This document shows positions 13,525 through 20,783 of a stretch of DNA of 20,783 bases, in pieces; within the stretch, counting starts at the first letter, position 1, and each line of letters starts with the position of its first letter. Under the pieces are notes generated by a model. That model ran no database searches. It was not told where the DNA came from and was given only the letters and a program-made list of their open reading frames with translations. Both the position numbers and the translations under genes were made by a program. Origin of the DNA: DASYHS01 sp035998295 (lineage in GTDB: Bacteria; Pseudomonadota; Alphaproteobacteria; Azospirillales; Azospirillaceae); the NCBI RefSeq assembly GCF_035998295.1, contig NZ_DASYHS010000031.1, positions 1 through 20,783 on the forward strand, in the 5' to 3' direction.

Positions 13525-14420
13525 TCGGGTGTCGGCATCCGATCGTGCGGTCGCAGCAGCCCCCCGTCCGCTTCGGACGGGGGGGCGTCCCATGCCCGCG
13601 TGATGGCGCGCGCCTGGTTCGGCCTCGACGTGTCGGCGGAACCGATCGGCTGCCTGGGGCGGGGGTAGCGCTGCCAGGGAAAATGCCAGTTGGTATCGGA
13701 GGTGCAGCGCTGTAGCTGGGCCTGGTTCGCGGTTACGAGACCGAGCATCGCCGCCTTGAGCACGGCCTGGCCGGTATGGGCCGCACCCAGCTTGCGTCGG
13801 GCATTCTCGAGGTGGAATTTTATCGTCCTGGGGCTGAGGCCGAGGATCTGGCCGACATCCGTGCGGCTCTTGCCCCGCGCCGCCCATTGCAGGCACTGCA
13901 GTTCGCGCGGGGTCAGCGCATCGTTCCGCGGCGGGCCGCCGGAATCGGCGAGCCTGCTCGCATGGGCGTGCAGGTAGACCGACATGGCGTGCAGCACGAC
14001 GTGGCACGGCCGGAGCCCGGCATCGACCGGTTCCTCGTTCCCGAACGCGAAGGTCACGACGGCGAGGCGGCCGGGCACGTTGTCGTAAACCGGAACGATC
14101 AACGCCGTTCGGGCGGCGCCGGGGCAGGCTCCCTCCCATTCCTCGAGGAACGGCAGGTGCCTGCCCGCTGCACGCTCGACGACGGCGCCGAGCCGTTGAT
14201 GCTCGGCCATCGGACGGGGGGTGGCGCCGGAAACGATGATCAGGCTGCCGGCCAGGCGGCCGGCCGCGCGGTCGGACGACCGCAAGCGGGCGGTCTCGCA
14301 GCGGACATATGCGAAGGCGTCGACGCCGACCTCGTGCGACGCCTCCTGCATGGCGTCCCGGAGCTCGTCCAGCGAGCGTGCCTCGGCGAGGTGTGCGATG
14401 AACCGGTCGAACAGTCGCAT
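13503..14420 (-). CDS. LuxR-family regulator with C-terminal extension
   Basis: A 305-residue regulator. The N-terminal part (about 1-155) resembles an autoinducer-binding domain in its second half (LPFLEEW; ALIVPVYDNVPGRLAVVTFA) but lacks the W/Y and D-P acyl-homoserine-lactone contacts expected before it. The GerE/LuxR helix-turn-helix spans about 169-229 (LTPRELQCLQWAARGKSRTD ... SPRTIKFHLENARRKL). A normal LuxR protein would end near residue 230; this one continues about 75 residues of proline/arginine-rich sequence whose codons cover a strong hairpin. ATG 14420 is preceded by GAGGAGG. It lies 50 bp downstream of the exporter gene on the same strand and is similar to the LuxR protein at 16745-17458. 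Confidence 0.87.
   Translation of the reverse strand: MRLFDRFIAHLAEARSLDELRDAMQEASHEVGVDAFAYVRCETARLRSSDRAAGRLAGSLIIVSGATPRPMAEHQRLGAVVERAAGRHLPFLEEWEGACPGAARTALIVPVYDNVPGRLAVVTFAFGNEEPVDAGLRPCHVVLHAMSVYLHAHASRLADSGGPPRNDALTPRELQCLQWAARGKSRTDVGQILGLSPRTIKFHLENARRKLGAAHTGQAVLKAAMLGLVTANQAQLQRCTSDTNWHFPWQRYPRPRQPIGSADTSRPNQARAITRAWDAPPSEADGGLLRPHDRMPTPDQDASWT
13560..13584. terminator. Strong GC hairpin between convergent operons
   Basis: CCCCCCGTCCG (13560-13570) and CGGACGGGGGG (13574-13584) form an 11-bp perfect stem with a 3-nt loop, 35 bp past the stop of the GlcG/HbpS-family gene. No T-tract follows on either strand, but position and strength suggest a bidirectional terminator for the facing genes. 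Confidence 0.6.
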
Positions 14421-14470
14421 GGCGTCCTCCTCGAAGCTGCGATGCGGTTCGCGCGGACGTCCGTCTCCGT

Positions 14471-15451
14471 TCAGCGCGTCTGCGCCGCCGGTGCCGTCCG
14501 GTTCCGCCGTCTCGACAGGACCCCGCCGACCAGCATGACCCCGAGGGTGACCAGAACGATGCCGATCACGGTCGCCGGCGACGGGATCTCGCCGAGCAGG
14601 GGGATGCCGAGCAGCGCCGCCAGCCCGGGCGTGAGCGCCCCGAAGACCGCCGCGCGCGGCGCACCCAGCCTGCGGACGGCCTCGGCGTAGAAATACAGCC
14701 CGAGGATGGCGACGCCGATCCCCTGGACGACGCCCTGGAACAGCACGTCCGACCACGACGCGGTGAGGAGGTTCGGCTGGAACAGCCCGAAATAGATCGG
14801 AGCGAAGATGACGCACGAGCAGACGTTCACCAGGGCGGCCGCGTGCCAGGACGTGATCCCGGACCGCCGCTGCGCCAGCGTGTACCCCGCGAACAGGCAG
14901 CCGCAGAGCAGGAACAGCAGGTCTCCCCGCCATTCGCCCCCGGCGCGGTCGAACACGAGAGAGTAGCCTCCGATGCATGCGACGCCGGTGGCGACCGCCG
15001 CGAAGCCCACGAGCTGCGGCCGGTCATACCGTTCGCCGAAGAGCAGTGCGGCCAGCAGTGCCACGAACAGCGGCATCGCGCCGATCATCAGCGTGCCGAC
15101 ATGGGAGGCCGGCGCGAACAGCATGCCGGTCGAGGTGAGGAGCATGAAGGGCGCGCCGGCCCCGGTGACCATCATGACCGCCCGGCTGATCCCGATCTGC
15201 TTCAGGGCGAAGCCCTTGCGGACGAGGACCGGCCACAGGAACAGGCTGGCGACCGAGAAGCGCAGGAAGGTGACGTCCTGCGGCTCGAGGGTGGTCGTCA
15301 CTGCGAACCGCGTCGCGACCGCCCAGCTCGCCCAGATCAGCGCGACCGCCAATCCGGAAAGGACGCCGAGGGTGACGTTCCAGCGGGAGGTGGCAAGGAC
15401 GGTTGCGGCCGGCGGGGCGGTGATCGCTTGGCTCGGGCTGCTGACGGTCAT
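14471..15451 (-). CDS. EamA/DMT-superfamily transporter
   Basis: A 326-residue membrane protein with about ten hydrophobic segments in two EamA repeats (about 25-160 and 175-310). Typical features are ALIWASWAVATRFAVTTTLE with FLRFSVASLFLWPVL in the first repeat, LLAALLFGERYDRPQLVGFA at its end, and FGALTPGLAALLGIPLLGEI with ATVIGIVLVTLGVMLVGGVL in the second. The family mostly exports amino acids or small metabolites. ATG 15451 has GGAG 8 nt upstream and is preferred over GTG 15484. It is probably co-transcribed with the downstream LuxR gene. Facing the oxidase operon, it is a candidate exporter for that pathway's product (inference). Confidence 0.9.
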   Translation of the reverse strand: MTVSSPSQAITAPPAATVLATSRWNVTLGVLSGLAVALIWASWAVATRFAVTTTLEPQDVTFLRFSVASLFLWPVLVRKGFALKQIGISRAVMMVTGAGAPFMLLTSTGMLFAPASHVGTLMIGAMPLFVALLAALLFGERYDRPQLVGFAAVATGVACIGGYSLVFDRAGGEWRGDLLFLLCGCLFAGYTLAQRRSGITSWHAAALVNVCSCVIFAPIYFGLFQPNLLTASWSDVLFQGVVQGIGVAILGLYFYAEAVRRLGAPRAAVFGALTPGLAALLGIPLLGEIPSPATVIGIVLVTLGVMLVGGVLSRRRNRTAPAAQTR

Positions 15452-15554
15452 GAGATGCTCCGGATTGCGATCCGACGCGTCCACGGCCGGAAGGGAGAGG
15501 TCGTGGGCCCCTTTCCGTCAGCCGTCCCGGGATCGCTTCTTCCGGGGAATGCTG

Positions 15555-16502
15555 CTAGGTCGGAATATATGATTCAAATGCATTCTTCGAATGATGATTA
15601 TGAAAGATATCTATTATCTTGAGGTGCTCGGTCACGCCTTCGCGCAAGCTGTCGACGGCGGCCGCGAGGTTGCCGAGCGACGGTCCTTGGAGCATGGCGA
15701 TCGTCGCTTCGAGCGAGAAGTCGGCGACGTCCACCATGCACAGCCGGCTGCGATGCGGGCTGGCTTCGAACTGCCGCCACGGCACCAGGCCGAGACCTCC
15801 GCTGCGTGCGATCAGGGAGAGCTGGAGATCCTCGCCGAACACCTCGGCGGCGATCCGCATCGGCGCATTGATGCGGTCGAACGCCCGCTGCAGGGTCATG
15901 CGGCAGCCGCATCCGGCCGGGTTGAGGACCCAGCCTTCACCGACGAGGGCTTCCAGGGTGACGCGTCCCTCGAAGCTCGTATCCCGGCGTGCGACCACCA
16001 CCACCCGTTCCGGCCCGGCCTCCGTCACCCGGACGCCCTTCGGAATCGTATGGTTCGCCGTGATCAGGCCGATGGCGCAGTCGAGGGCGCCGTTGCGGAT
16101 CTCGTCGAGCAGGCGTGACGTCCAGTTCGAGCTGATCTGAAGCGTGAGGCGCGGGAAGCGGCGTCGCAGGTCGTCGATCGGCGAGGTCAGGACGACCTCC
16201 GCCAGGCCGTGGGCGATGCCGATGCGCAGGTCGCCCGCAGGCTCGCCGACGCTCGATATGTAGGCTTCGAGGTCGACGACCGTCTTGAGGATGCGGCGGC
16301 AGTGCTCCAGCACCTGGCGGCCCGCCGGCGTGAGTGCCGGCGGCTTGGTGCTGCGGTCGAGGAGTGTCAGGCCGACGGCGGCCTCGAAGTTCTGCAGGCG
16401 CCGCGTCATGGCCGGCTGGGTGAGGTTGAGGCGCAGGGCGGCGCGGTTGACGGATCCGGTCTCCGCGACGGCGACGAACGCCTTGATGTCGTGCAGGTTC
16501 AT
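15555..16502 (-). CDS. LysR-family transcriptional regulator
   Basis: A 315-residue regulator. The N-terminal winged helix-turn-helix is typical (MNLHDIKAFVAVAETGSVNR, then LNLTQPAMTRRLQNFEAAVG, then LLDRSTKPPALTPAGRQVLE). The effector-binding domain begins about residue 92 (GDLRIGIAHGLAEVVL) and contains GALDCAIGLIT. The effector is unknown. ATG 16502 is preceded by GAGG at 5 nt. The last 20 or so residues (IIDIFHNHHSKNAFESYIPT) come from AT-rich DNA and look like an added tail. It lies upstream of the EamA gene on the same strand (103 bp gap) and divergent from the second LuxR gene, so control of either is plausible. Confidence 0.92.
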   Translation of the reverse strand: MNLHDIKAFVAVAETGSVNRAALRLNLTQPAMTRRLQNFEAAVGLTLLDRSTKPPALTPAGRQVLEHCRRILKTVVDLEAYISSVGEPAGDLRIGIAHGLAEVVLTSPIDDLRRRFPRLTLQISSNWTSRLLDEIRNGALDCAIGLITANHTIPKGVRVTEAGPERVVVVARRDTSFEGRVTLEALVGEGWVLNPAGCGCRMTLQRAFDRINAPMRIAAEVFGEDLQLSLIARSGGLGLVPWRQFEASPHRSRLCMVDVADFSLEATIAMLQGPSLGNLAAAVDSLREGVTEHLKIIDIFHNHHSKNAFESYIPT

Positions 16503-16744
16503 GATGCCTCGCCCGTTTCCGTCCGCCGGCCGTGGGCGTCCGCGCGCCGGCGATGCGGTCGTCCGGAAGGTGCGTTCCGCGGCAGGGACCCGCAAGACCT
16601 TACGGGACAGGATGCTCGAACGCACCAATGTTTCGCTTCGCCGGGTCTTTTTGATGGCGGGCGACTTGGGGTGGTGCAATATGGTCGAAGCCCGGACGGC
16701 CTCGCGTCGGCCGCGCGTCGCGAACCCTCGATTCGAGATTTGAC
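16503..16744. promoter_or_regulatory. Divergent lysR/luxR promoter region
   Basis: This 242-bp spacer separates two divergent regulator genes and must carry both promoters. An imperfectly centred palindrome CTCGATTCGAG (16727-16737) sits directly before the LuxR start and overlaps its weak GAG ribosome binding site. I could not single out -35/-10 elements, and no copy of the CTG-N10-CAG site was seen. Confidence 0.4.
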
Positions 16745-17458
16745 ATGATCGATTTCGACAGGTTTTCGCTCGGTCTCCGTTCGGCCTGTCACCGGCGCGA
16801 CCTCGTGGAGGCGATGGCGGAGGTGCTCTCCGGCGTCGGTCTTCGGTTCGCGTACGGCGTCGCCAGCATCCTCGATACCCGGCAGTTCGAGTGCCTGCGC
16901 TCCGACGACCCCTCGGCGCGGGGAGGCCGTGACGGTGATTGCGGGCAGATGGACCTCGTCGTCGAACGGGCCGCCGCGGAACGCCTGCCGTTCTTCTGGT
17001 GGGCGCCGGCGGATGCGCCGGCCGGGACGGGTCCGGTGCGGGCGCCCGCGCCCGCCTGGGCCGGCTCGGCGGCCGGCTGGGCGGTCCCGGTGCATGACGG
17101 CCTCGGCTACGTAGCCGCCATGAGCTTCGGCACGCTCTGCACGGGCGATGCCATCGAGGCCGTCGTGGAGCGGCACAAGCCCACTCTCCACGTGATGGCG
17201 ATCCACTTCCACGCCCGGGCCCGCGAGCTGCCGGCCGTCGCGTCGCCCGCTGCCTGTCCCAGATTGACGCGCCGGGAGCTGCAGTGCCTCGAAGGAATCG
17301 CCCGGGGCAGGAGCCGGGCGGATATCGGCCGCGACCTGGGTGTCAGGCCGAGGACGGTCAAGTTCCACCTCGAGAGCGCGCAGCGGCGGTTTCAGGTGGC
17401 CAGCACCACGCAGGCCGTCATGTGCGCCGCCCTCCTCGGACTGATCTCCCGCGAATAG
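16745..17458 (+). CDS. LuxR-family regulator (solo)
   Basis: A 237-residue regulator of usual LuxR length. The N-terminal region (1-160) keeps LPFFWWAP and WAVPVHDGLGYVAAMSFG, matching the later half of an autoinducer-binding domain, but lacks the canonical W-x3-Y and D-P residues for acyl-homoserine lactones. The GerE helix-turn-helix spans about 174-234 (LTRRELQCLEGIARGRSRAD ... RPRTVKFHLESAQRRF) and the protein stops shortly after, as expected. It is clearly related to the LuxR protein at 13503-14420. No luxI is nearby, so the ligand is either foreign or not an AHL. The ATG has only a weak GAG site. Confidence 0.9.
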   Translation: MIDFDRFSLGLRSACHRRDLVEAMAEVLSGVGLRFAYGVASILDTRQFECLRSDDPSARGGRDGDCGQMDLVVERAAAERLPFFWWAPADAPAGTGPVRAPAPAWAGSAAGWAVPVHDGLGYVAAMSFGTLCTGDAIEAVVERHKPTLHVMAIHFHARARELPAVASPAACPRLTRRELQCLEGIARGRSRADIGRDLGVRPRTVKFHLESAQRRFQVASTTQAVMCAALLGLISRE

Positions 17459-17476
17459 GGCCCGGGCGGAGGCGGG

Positions 17477-18370
17477 TCAATCCGCGGTGGCCTCGGGTAC
17501 CCTGGAGCGCTCGAGCAGCTTCAGGACGCCGACCACGTCGTCGTCGCCCAGCCCCGCCCGGACGGCTTCCGCGAAGAGCTTCTCGTTGGTTGCGGCGACC
17601 GGGGTCGAAAGGCCGGCCCGGCGAGCCTCCTCGCAGATGAGGCGGATGACCTCGGCGACGGTCTTGACCGACGCTTGCTGGGAGAAGTCGCCCGCGAGCA
17701 GCTTCGGCGCCTTGCCGCGGTAGAGATCGTTCGCCATCGGGCCGGCCAGGACGATCTCGAAGAACTGATCGAGGTCCAGTCCGATCCCGCGCGCGAAATG
17801 GGTAGCCTCCGTCACCGCCTCGAACATCGCGATCAGGAGCAGGTTGTTGGCCAGCTTCATGCGCATCGCGCCGGGCGGCTGGCCGCAGCGGATCGTGGCC
17901 TTGCCCAGGGCGGCGAAGATCGGCTCGACCCCGTCGATGGCGGTCGGGTCGGCCGCCGCCGCCATGATGACCAGTTGCGCCGCTTCCGCCGGCTTGCGCG
18001 ATCCCGAGACGGGAGCCTCGACGTAGCGGCCGCCGGCGGCGGCGACGTCGGCTGCCAGCGCCTGCGAATAGGCGGGCGCCACCGTGCACATCGTGACGAC
18101 GATCTTGCCTTCGATCGGAACTCCGACGCGACCGTCGGGGCCGCGTTCCAGCACCCTGTCCATCTCGCGGTCGTTGGGCAGCATCAGGACCACCGCCTCG
18201 CTTCGCGCGATCGCGTCGCGGGCCGTATCCGCGACCGCGATCCCGGCCGCGCGGAACGGTTCGCAGCGGGCGGACGACCGGTTGTGGACGGTCAGTGCGA
18301 ACCCCGCTTTCGCCAAGTTCCAGGCCATGGGTTCGCCCATGACTCCCAACCCGATCATGCAGACGTCCAT
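17477..18370 (-). CDS. 3-hydroxyisobutyrate dehydrogenase-like (beta-hydroxyacid dehydrogenase family)
   Basis: A 297-residue NAD(P)-dependent dehydrogenase of normal family length. Residues 6-12 carry the Rossmann motif IGLGVMG, followed by PMAWNLAKAGFALTVHNR; VVLMLPNDREMDRVL is the usual second cofactor strand; EAPVSGSRKPAEAAQL (119-134) is the substrate-binding segment, with GS where GG is common; GAMRMKLANNLLL holds the likely catalytic K172 and N176. Members oxidise short beta-hydroxyacids or reduce semialdehydes, and some reduce imines. ATG 18370 has AGGGA upstream and matches the family N-terminus; the open frame extends to 18436 without a better site. A lux-box-like palindrome lies 86 bp upstream, linking it to the LuxR genes. 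Substrate unknown. Confidence 0.9.
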   Translation of the reverse strand: MDVCMIGLGVMGEPMAWNLAKAGFALTVHNRSSARCEPFRAAGIAVADTARDAIARSEAVVLMLPNDREMDRVLERGPDGRVGVPIEGKIVVTMCTVAPAYSQALAADVAAAGGRYVEAPVSGSRKPAEAAQLVIMAAAADPTAIDGVEPIFAALGKATIRCGQPPGAMRMKLANNLLLIAMFEAVTEATHFARGIGLDLDQFFEIVLAGPMANDLYRGKAPKLLAGDFSQQASVKTVAEVIRLICEEARRAGLSTPVAATNEKLFAEAVRAGLGDDDVVGVLKLLERSRVPEATAD

Positions 18371-18421
18371 GGTTCCCTCATCTGCTGCGCGTCCCGCATC
18401 CGGGACCGGCTTCGGCATTCC

Positions 18422-18427
18422 ATGATA
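18422..18427 (-). promoter_or_regulatory. Possible -10 element of dehydrogenase gene
   Basis: On the minus strand this reads TATCAT (5 of 6 to TATAAT), 29 bp past the lux-box-like palindrome. That puts the palindrome near -48 relative to a start about 45 bp before the ATG. Confidence 0.35.
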
Positions 18428-18456
18428 GAAGGCCACGGGACCCCGGACGTCGGCAC

Positions 18457-18472
18457 CTGTCCAACTGGACAG
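18457..18472. promoter_or_regulatory. Lux-box-like perfect palindrome
   Basis: CTGTCCA-AC-TGGACAG has perfect 7-bp arms and fits the CTG-N10-CAG form of LuxR-family boxes. It lies between the divergent dehydrogenase and recA genes, nearer the former. A related site precedes the cupin/HDO operon. A GntR/FadR-type operator is an alternative reading. Confidence 0.5.
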
Positions 18473-18516
18473 CCCTCGTTCGCGCGGCCGCGGGGCGGAT
18501 GCGGCGCGCGGCGTGC

Positions 18517-18531
18517 GTTCATTCTCCGTTC
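18517..18531. promoter_or_regulatory. SOS (LexA) box upstream of recA
   Basis: GTTC-ATTCTCC-GTTC is an exact match to the alphaproteobacterial LexA direct repeat GTTC-N7-GTTC, 86 bp upstream of the recA ATG. Confidence 0.8.
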
Positions 18532-18617
18532 CAGATTTCTATTGGTGTTCGCGAACGAAACGCGTACAGTCGCGGCATTGCACTCCCGTCCGCCGTATGA
18601 GAGAAGAGGGCCTGCAC

Positions 18618-19694
<1,077 letters not shown>

Positions 19695-19720
19695 CCCGCG
19701 GCCCTCCCTGCCGCCGCTGC

Positions 19721-19745
19721 CGGCCGCGCCCTCCAGGCGCGGCCG
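19721..19745 (+). terminator. recA terminator hairpin
   Basis: CGGCCGCGCC (19721-19730) and GGCGCGGCCG (19736-19745) form a 10-bp perfect stem with a CTCCA loop, beginning 27 bp after the recA stop and followed by TTCGCGTTT. It may also serve the convergent GST gene. Confidence 0.8.
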
Positions 19746-19761
19746 TTCGCGTTTGCGCCCG

Positions 19762-20415
19762 TTACGCCGGCTCGGCGCTGCGTTCGGCGATCATCTCTCG
19801 GAACGCCGGGCGGGCCTGGCAGGCCTCGATCCACGCCTTCAGATGCGGGTAGTCGTCGAACACGCCCGGCACCGGCTGGGCATAGCGCAGCACTTCCGCC
19901 AGGTTCAGGTCGGCGACGGTGAACCGCCCGCCGACCGCGTGGCCGCCCTGCGCGCGCAGCGCTTCGTCCAGGATGCCGAACGGGCGCCGCAGCGCCGCGA
20001 CCGCCGTTTCGATGATGCCGGGGTTCCGCTCCCGGTCGGCATAGTTGAGGACGATCTTCACGGAATGCGGCTCGCACTCCGTCGCGGCCCACAGCGTCCA
20101 CATCGCCGTCAGCCCTTCCTCGCGGATGTCGGCGGGCGCCAGCGGCCCGCCATGCTTCCTCGCGAGGTAGAGGTTGATCGCCAGCGACTCGATCAGCACG
20201 AGGCCGTCGTCCTCGATGCAGGGGATCAGCCCGTTCGGGTTGACCGCGAGGAAGGCGGGCGACGCGGTGTTGAGCGGCGCGTCGGCGGCCGAGGGGTCTG
20301 CCAGCCGGTAGGCCTGGATCACGGGCACCAGCTCGTACGGGATGCCGAGCTCCTTGGCCAGCCAGACGTTGCGCGACGCGCGCGAGCGGAGAACGCCGTA
20401 GATCTTCAGGGGCAT
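19762..20415 (-). CDS. Glutathione S-transferase family protein
   Basis: A 217-residue GST. The thioredoxin-like domain (about 1-85) has KIYGVLRSRASRNVWLAKEL, a loop, then FLAVNPNGLIPCIEDDGLVL with the cis-proline, and IESLAINLYLARKHGG. The helical domain ends with VGGRFTVADLNLAEVLRYAQ and YPHLKAWIEACQARPAFREM, the normal GST ending. Of two adjacent ATGs, the second (20415) is 5 nt from GAGGA and is preferred; the first (20418) is too close. It is not closely similar to the GST at 2076-2690. Divergent from the SOS-box gene on its left-hand (upstream) side; substrate unknown. Confidence 0.92.
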   Translation of the reverse strand: MPLKIYGVLRSRASRNVWLAKELGIPYELVPVIQAYRLADPSAADAPLNTASPAFLAVNPNGLIPCIEDDGLVLIESLAINLYLARKHGGPLAPADIREEGLTAMWTLWAATECEPHSVKIVLNYADRERNPGIIETAVAALRRPFGILDEALRAQGGHAVGGRFTVADLNLAEVLRYAQPVPGVFDDYPHLKAWIEACQARPAFREMIAERSAEPA

Positions 20416-20474
20416 CATGGTCCTCGACGGTTATGCCCGCAGCATAGCCGGGACGCATCGCGCCGCAAGGCCGC

Positions 20475-20480
20475 TTGACA
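20475..20480 (+). promoter_or_regulatory. Consensus-like -35 element
   Basis: TTGACA, a perfect -35 hexamer, ends 2 nt before the SOS box at 20483-20497. The LexA site would therefore cover the spacer to the -10, a classic repression layout. No good -10 is evident at 16-18 nt. Confidence 0.45.
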
Positions 20481-20482
20481 AA

Positions 20483-20497
20483 GTTCCTATTTTGTTC
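20483..20497. promoter_or_regulatory. Second SOS (LexA) box
   Basis: GTTC-CTATTTT-GTTC is another exact GTTC-N7-GTTC repeat, 36 bp upstream of the gene starting at 20534 and within the divergent spacer with the GST gene. Confidence 0.7.
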
Positions 20498-20533
20498 CAG
20501 GTTGTCCTACGCGCAGTCGCAAGGAGCAGGCCC

Positions 20534-20783
20534 GTGACGCTCGACCCCCGCCAGGAACTGTTCTGCCGCCTGGTCGCCAACGGCGCCACCCCCGCCACCG
20601 CGGCCCGCATGATCGGCTACGCCGACCCGGCCGCGGGCGAGACGCTGCTGGCCGAGCCCGGCATGGGCGAGCGCGTGGCCACATTGTCCGCCGCCCGCGA
20701 GACCGGCCACGCCGCCATGTTCGAGCGCCTGGAGGCCTGGCTGTCCCACCTGGTCGAGCACTCCATCGCCAACGGCCAGACCG
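20534..20783 (+). CDS. Terminase-small-subunit-like protein, 3' end outside window
   Basis: The frame opens with GTG at 20534, preceded by AGGAG at 7 nt, and stays open to the right edge (83 complete codons). The N-terminus MTLDPRQELFCRLVANGATP followed by ATAARMIGYADPAAGETLL resembles the helix-turn-helix start of phage terminase small subunits (F-x5-G-x3-AA-x2-GY, then a helix and a 'LL-x-P-x(4)-R' step). Continuing helices (HAAMFERLEAWLSHLVEHSI) are less typical. No phage genes are visible here, so a domesticated DNA-binding protein is equally possible. Its SOS box and -35 suggest DNA-damage induction. The minus-strand frames opposite it are coding shadows. Confidence 0.65.
   Translation, partial: MTLDPRQELFCRLVANGATPATAARMIGYADPAAGETLLAEPGMGERVATLSAARETGHAAMFERLEAWLSHLVEHSIANGQT

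Noticed and set aside
13000..14139. 379-codon minus-strand frame across the HDO, GlcG/HbpS and LuxR genes
   Set aside because: Shadow frame; the three genes on their own frames show family motifs.
15461..15474. CGGAT-TGCG-ATCCG inverted repeat before the EamA gene
   Set aside because: Short arms in GC-rich DNA overlapping the ribosome binding site; not related to the other palindromes.
18547..18556. GTTCGCGAAC palindrome just after the recA SOS box
   Set aside because: Arms resemble LexA half-sites but spacing fits neither the alphaproteobacterial nor the usual inverted SOS box; left as a coincidence.

Overview
The window reads as a chromosome segment of a very GC-rich alphaproteobacterium, most likely of the Rhodospirillales/Geminicoccales type. 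Evidence: flagellar export genes in an alphaproteobacterial arrangement, a CckA hybrid kinase, TTAA-N7-TTAA (CtrA-type) motifs, and SOS boxes of the alphaproteobacterial GTTC-N7-GTTC form. No tRNA, rRNA, CRISPR array, transposase or integrase was recognised.

Region 1 (1-8276) is a flagellar export and rod locus built around a divergent intergenic region (4585-4853). Leftward: a stand-alone FlhB-C-domain protein (FlhX-like), a small unknown protein, fliO and fliP, all overlapping or closely packed, then a glutathione S-transferase gene. Rightward: flgB, flgC, fliE, fliQ, fliR and flhB. A partial TPR-repeat protein occupies the left edge. The divergent region holds two CtrA-type boxes, one next to each operon, plus a sigma-54-like -24/-12 element and an upstream palindrome.

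Region 2 (8273-10924) is cckA, coupled to flhB through a GTGA overlap. The kinase at the top of the CtrA cascade thus lies at the end of an operon that itself appears to have a CtrA box in front.

Region 3 (about 10925-18440) looks accessory. A rightward operon encodes a cupin protein whose N-terminal half resembles a degenerate haem-oxygenase-like diiron oxidase (HDO), an apparently intact HDO, and a GlcG/HbpS-family protein. Facing it on the minus strand are a LuxR-type regulator, an EamA/DMT-type exporter and a LysR regulator. Then come a second related LuxR regulator (+) and a 3-hydroxyisobutyrate-dehydrogenase-like enzyme (-). Two CTG-N10-CAG lux-box-like sites lie in front of the cupin/HDO operon and in front of the dehydrogenase, suggesting that one or both LuxR proteins tie these units into one regulon. 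No luxI gene is present. The reading as a small-molecule synthesis/export module is inference; no substrate can be named.

Region 4 (18371-20783) has recA with an upstream SOS box and a strong terminator hairpin, a second glutathione S-transferase gene on the minus strand, and, running off the right edge, the start of a gene resembling a phage terminase small subunit, preceded by a second perfect SOS box.
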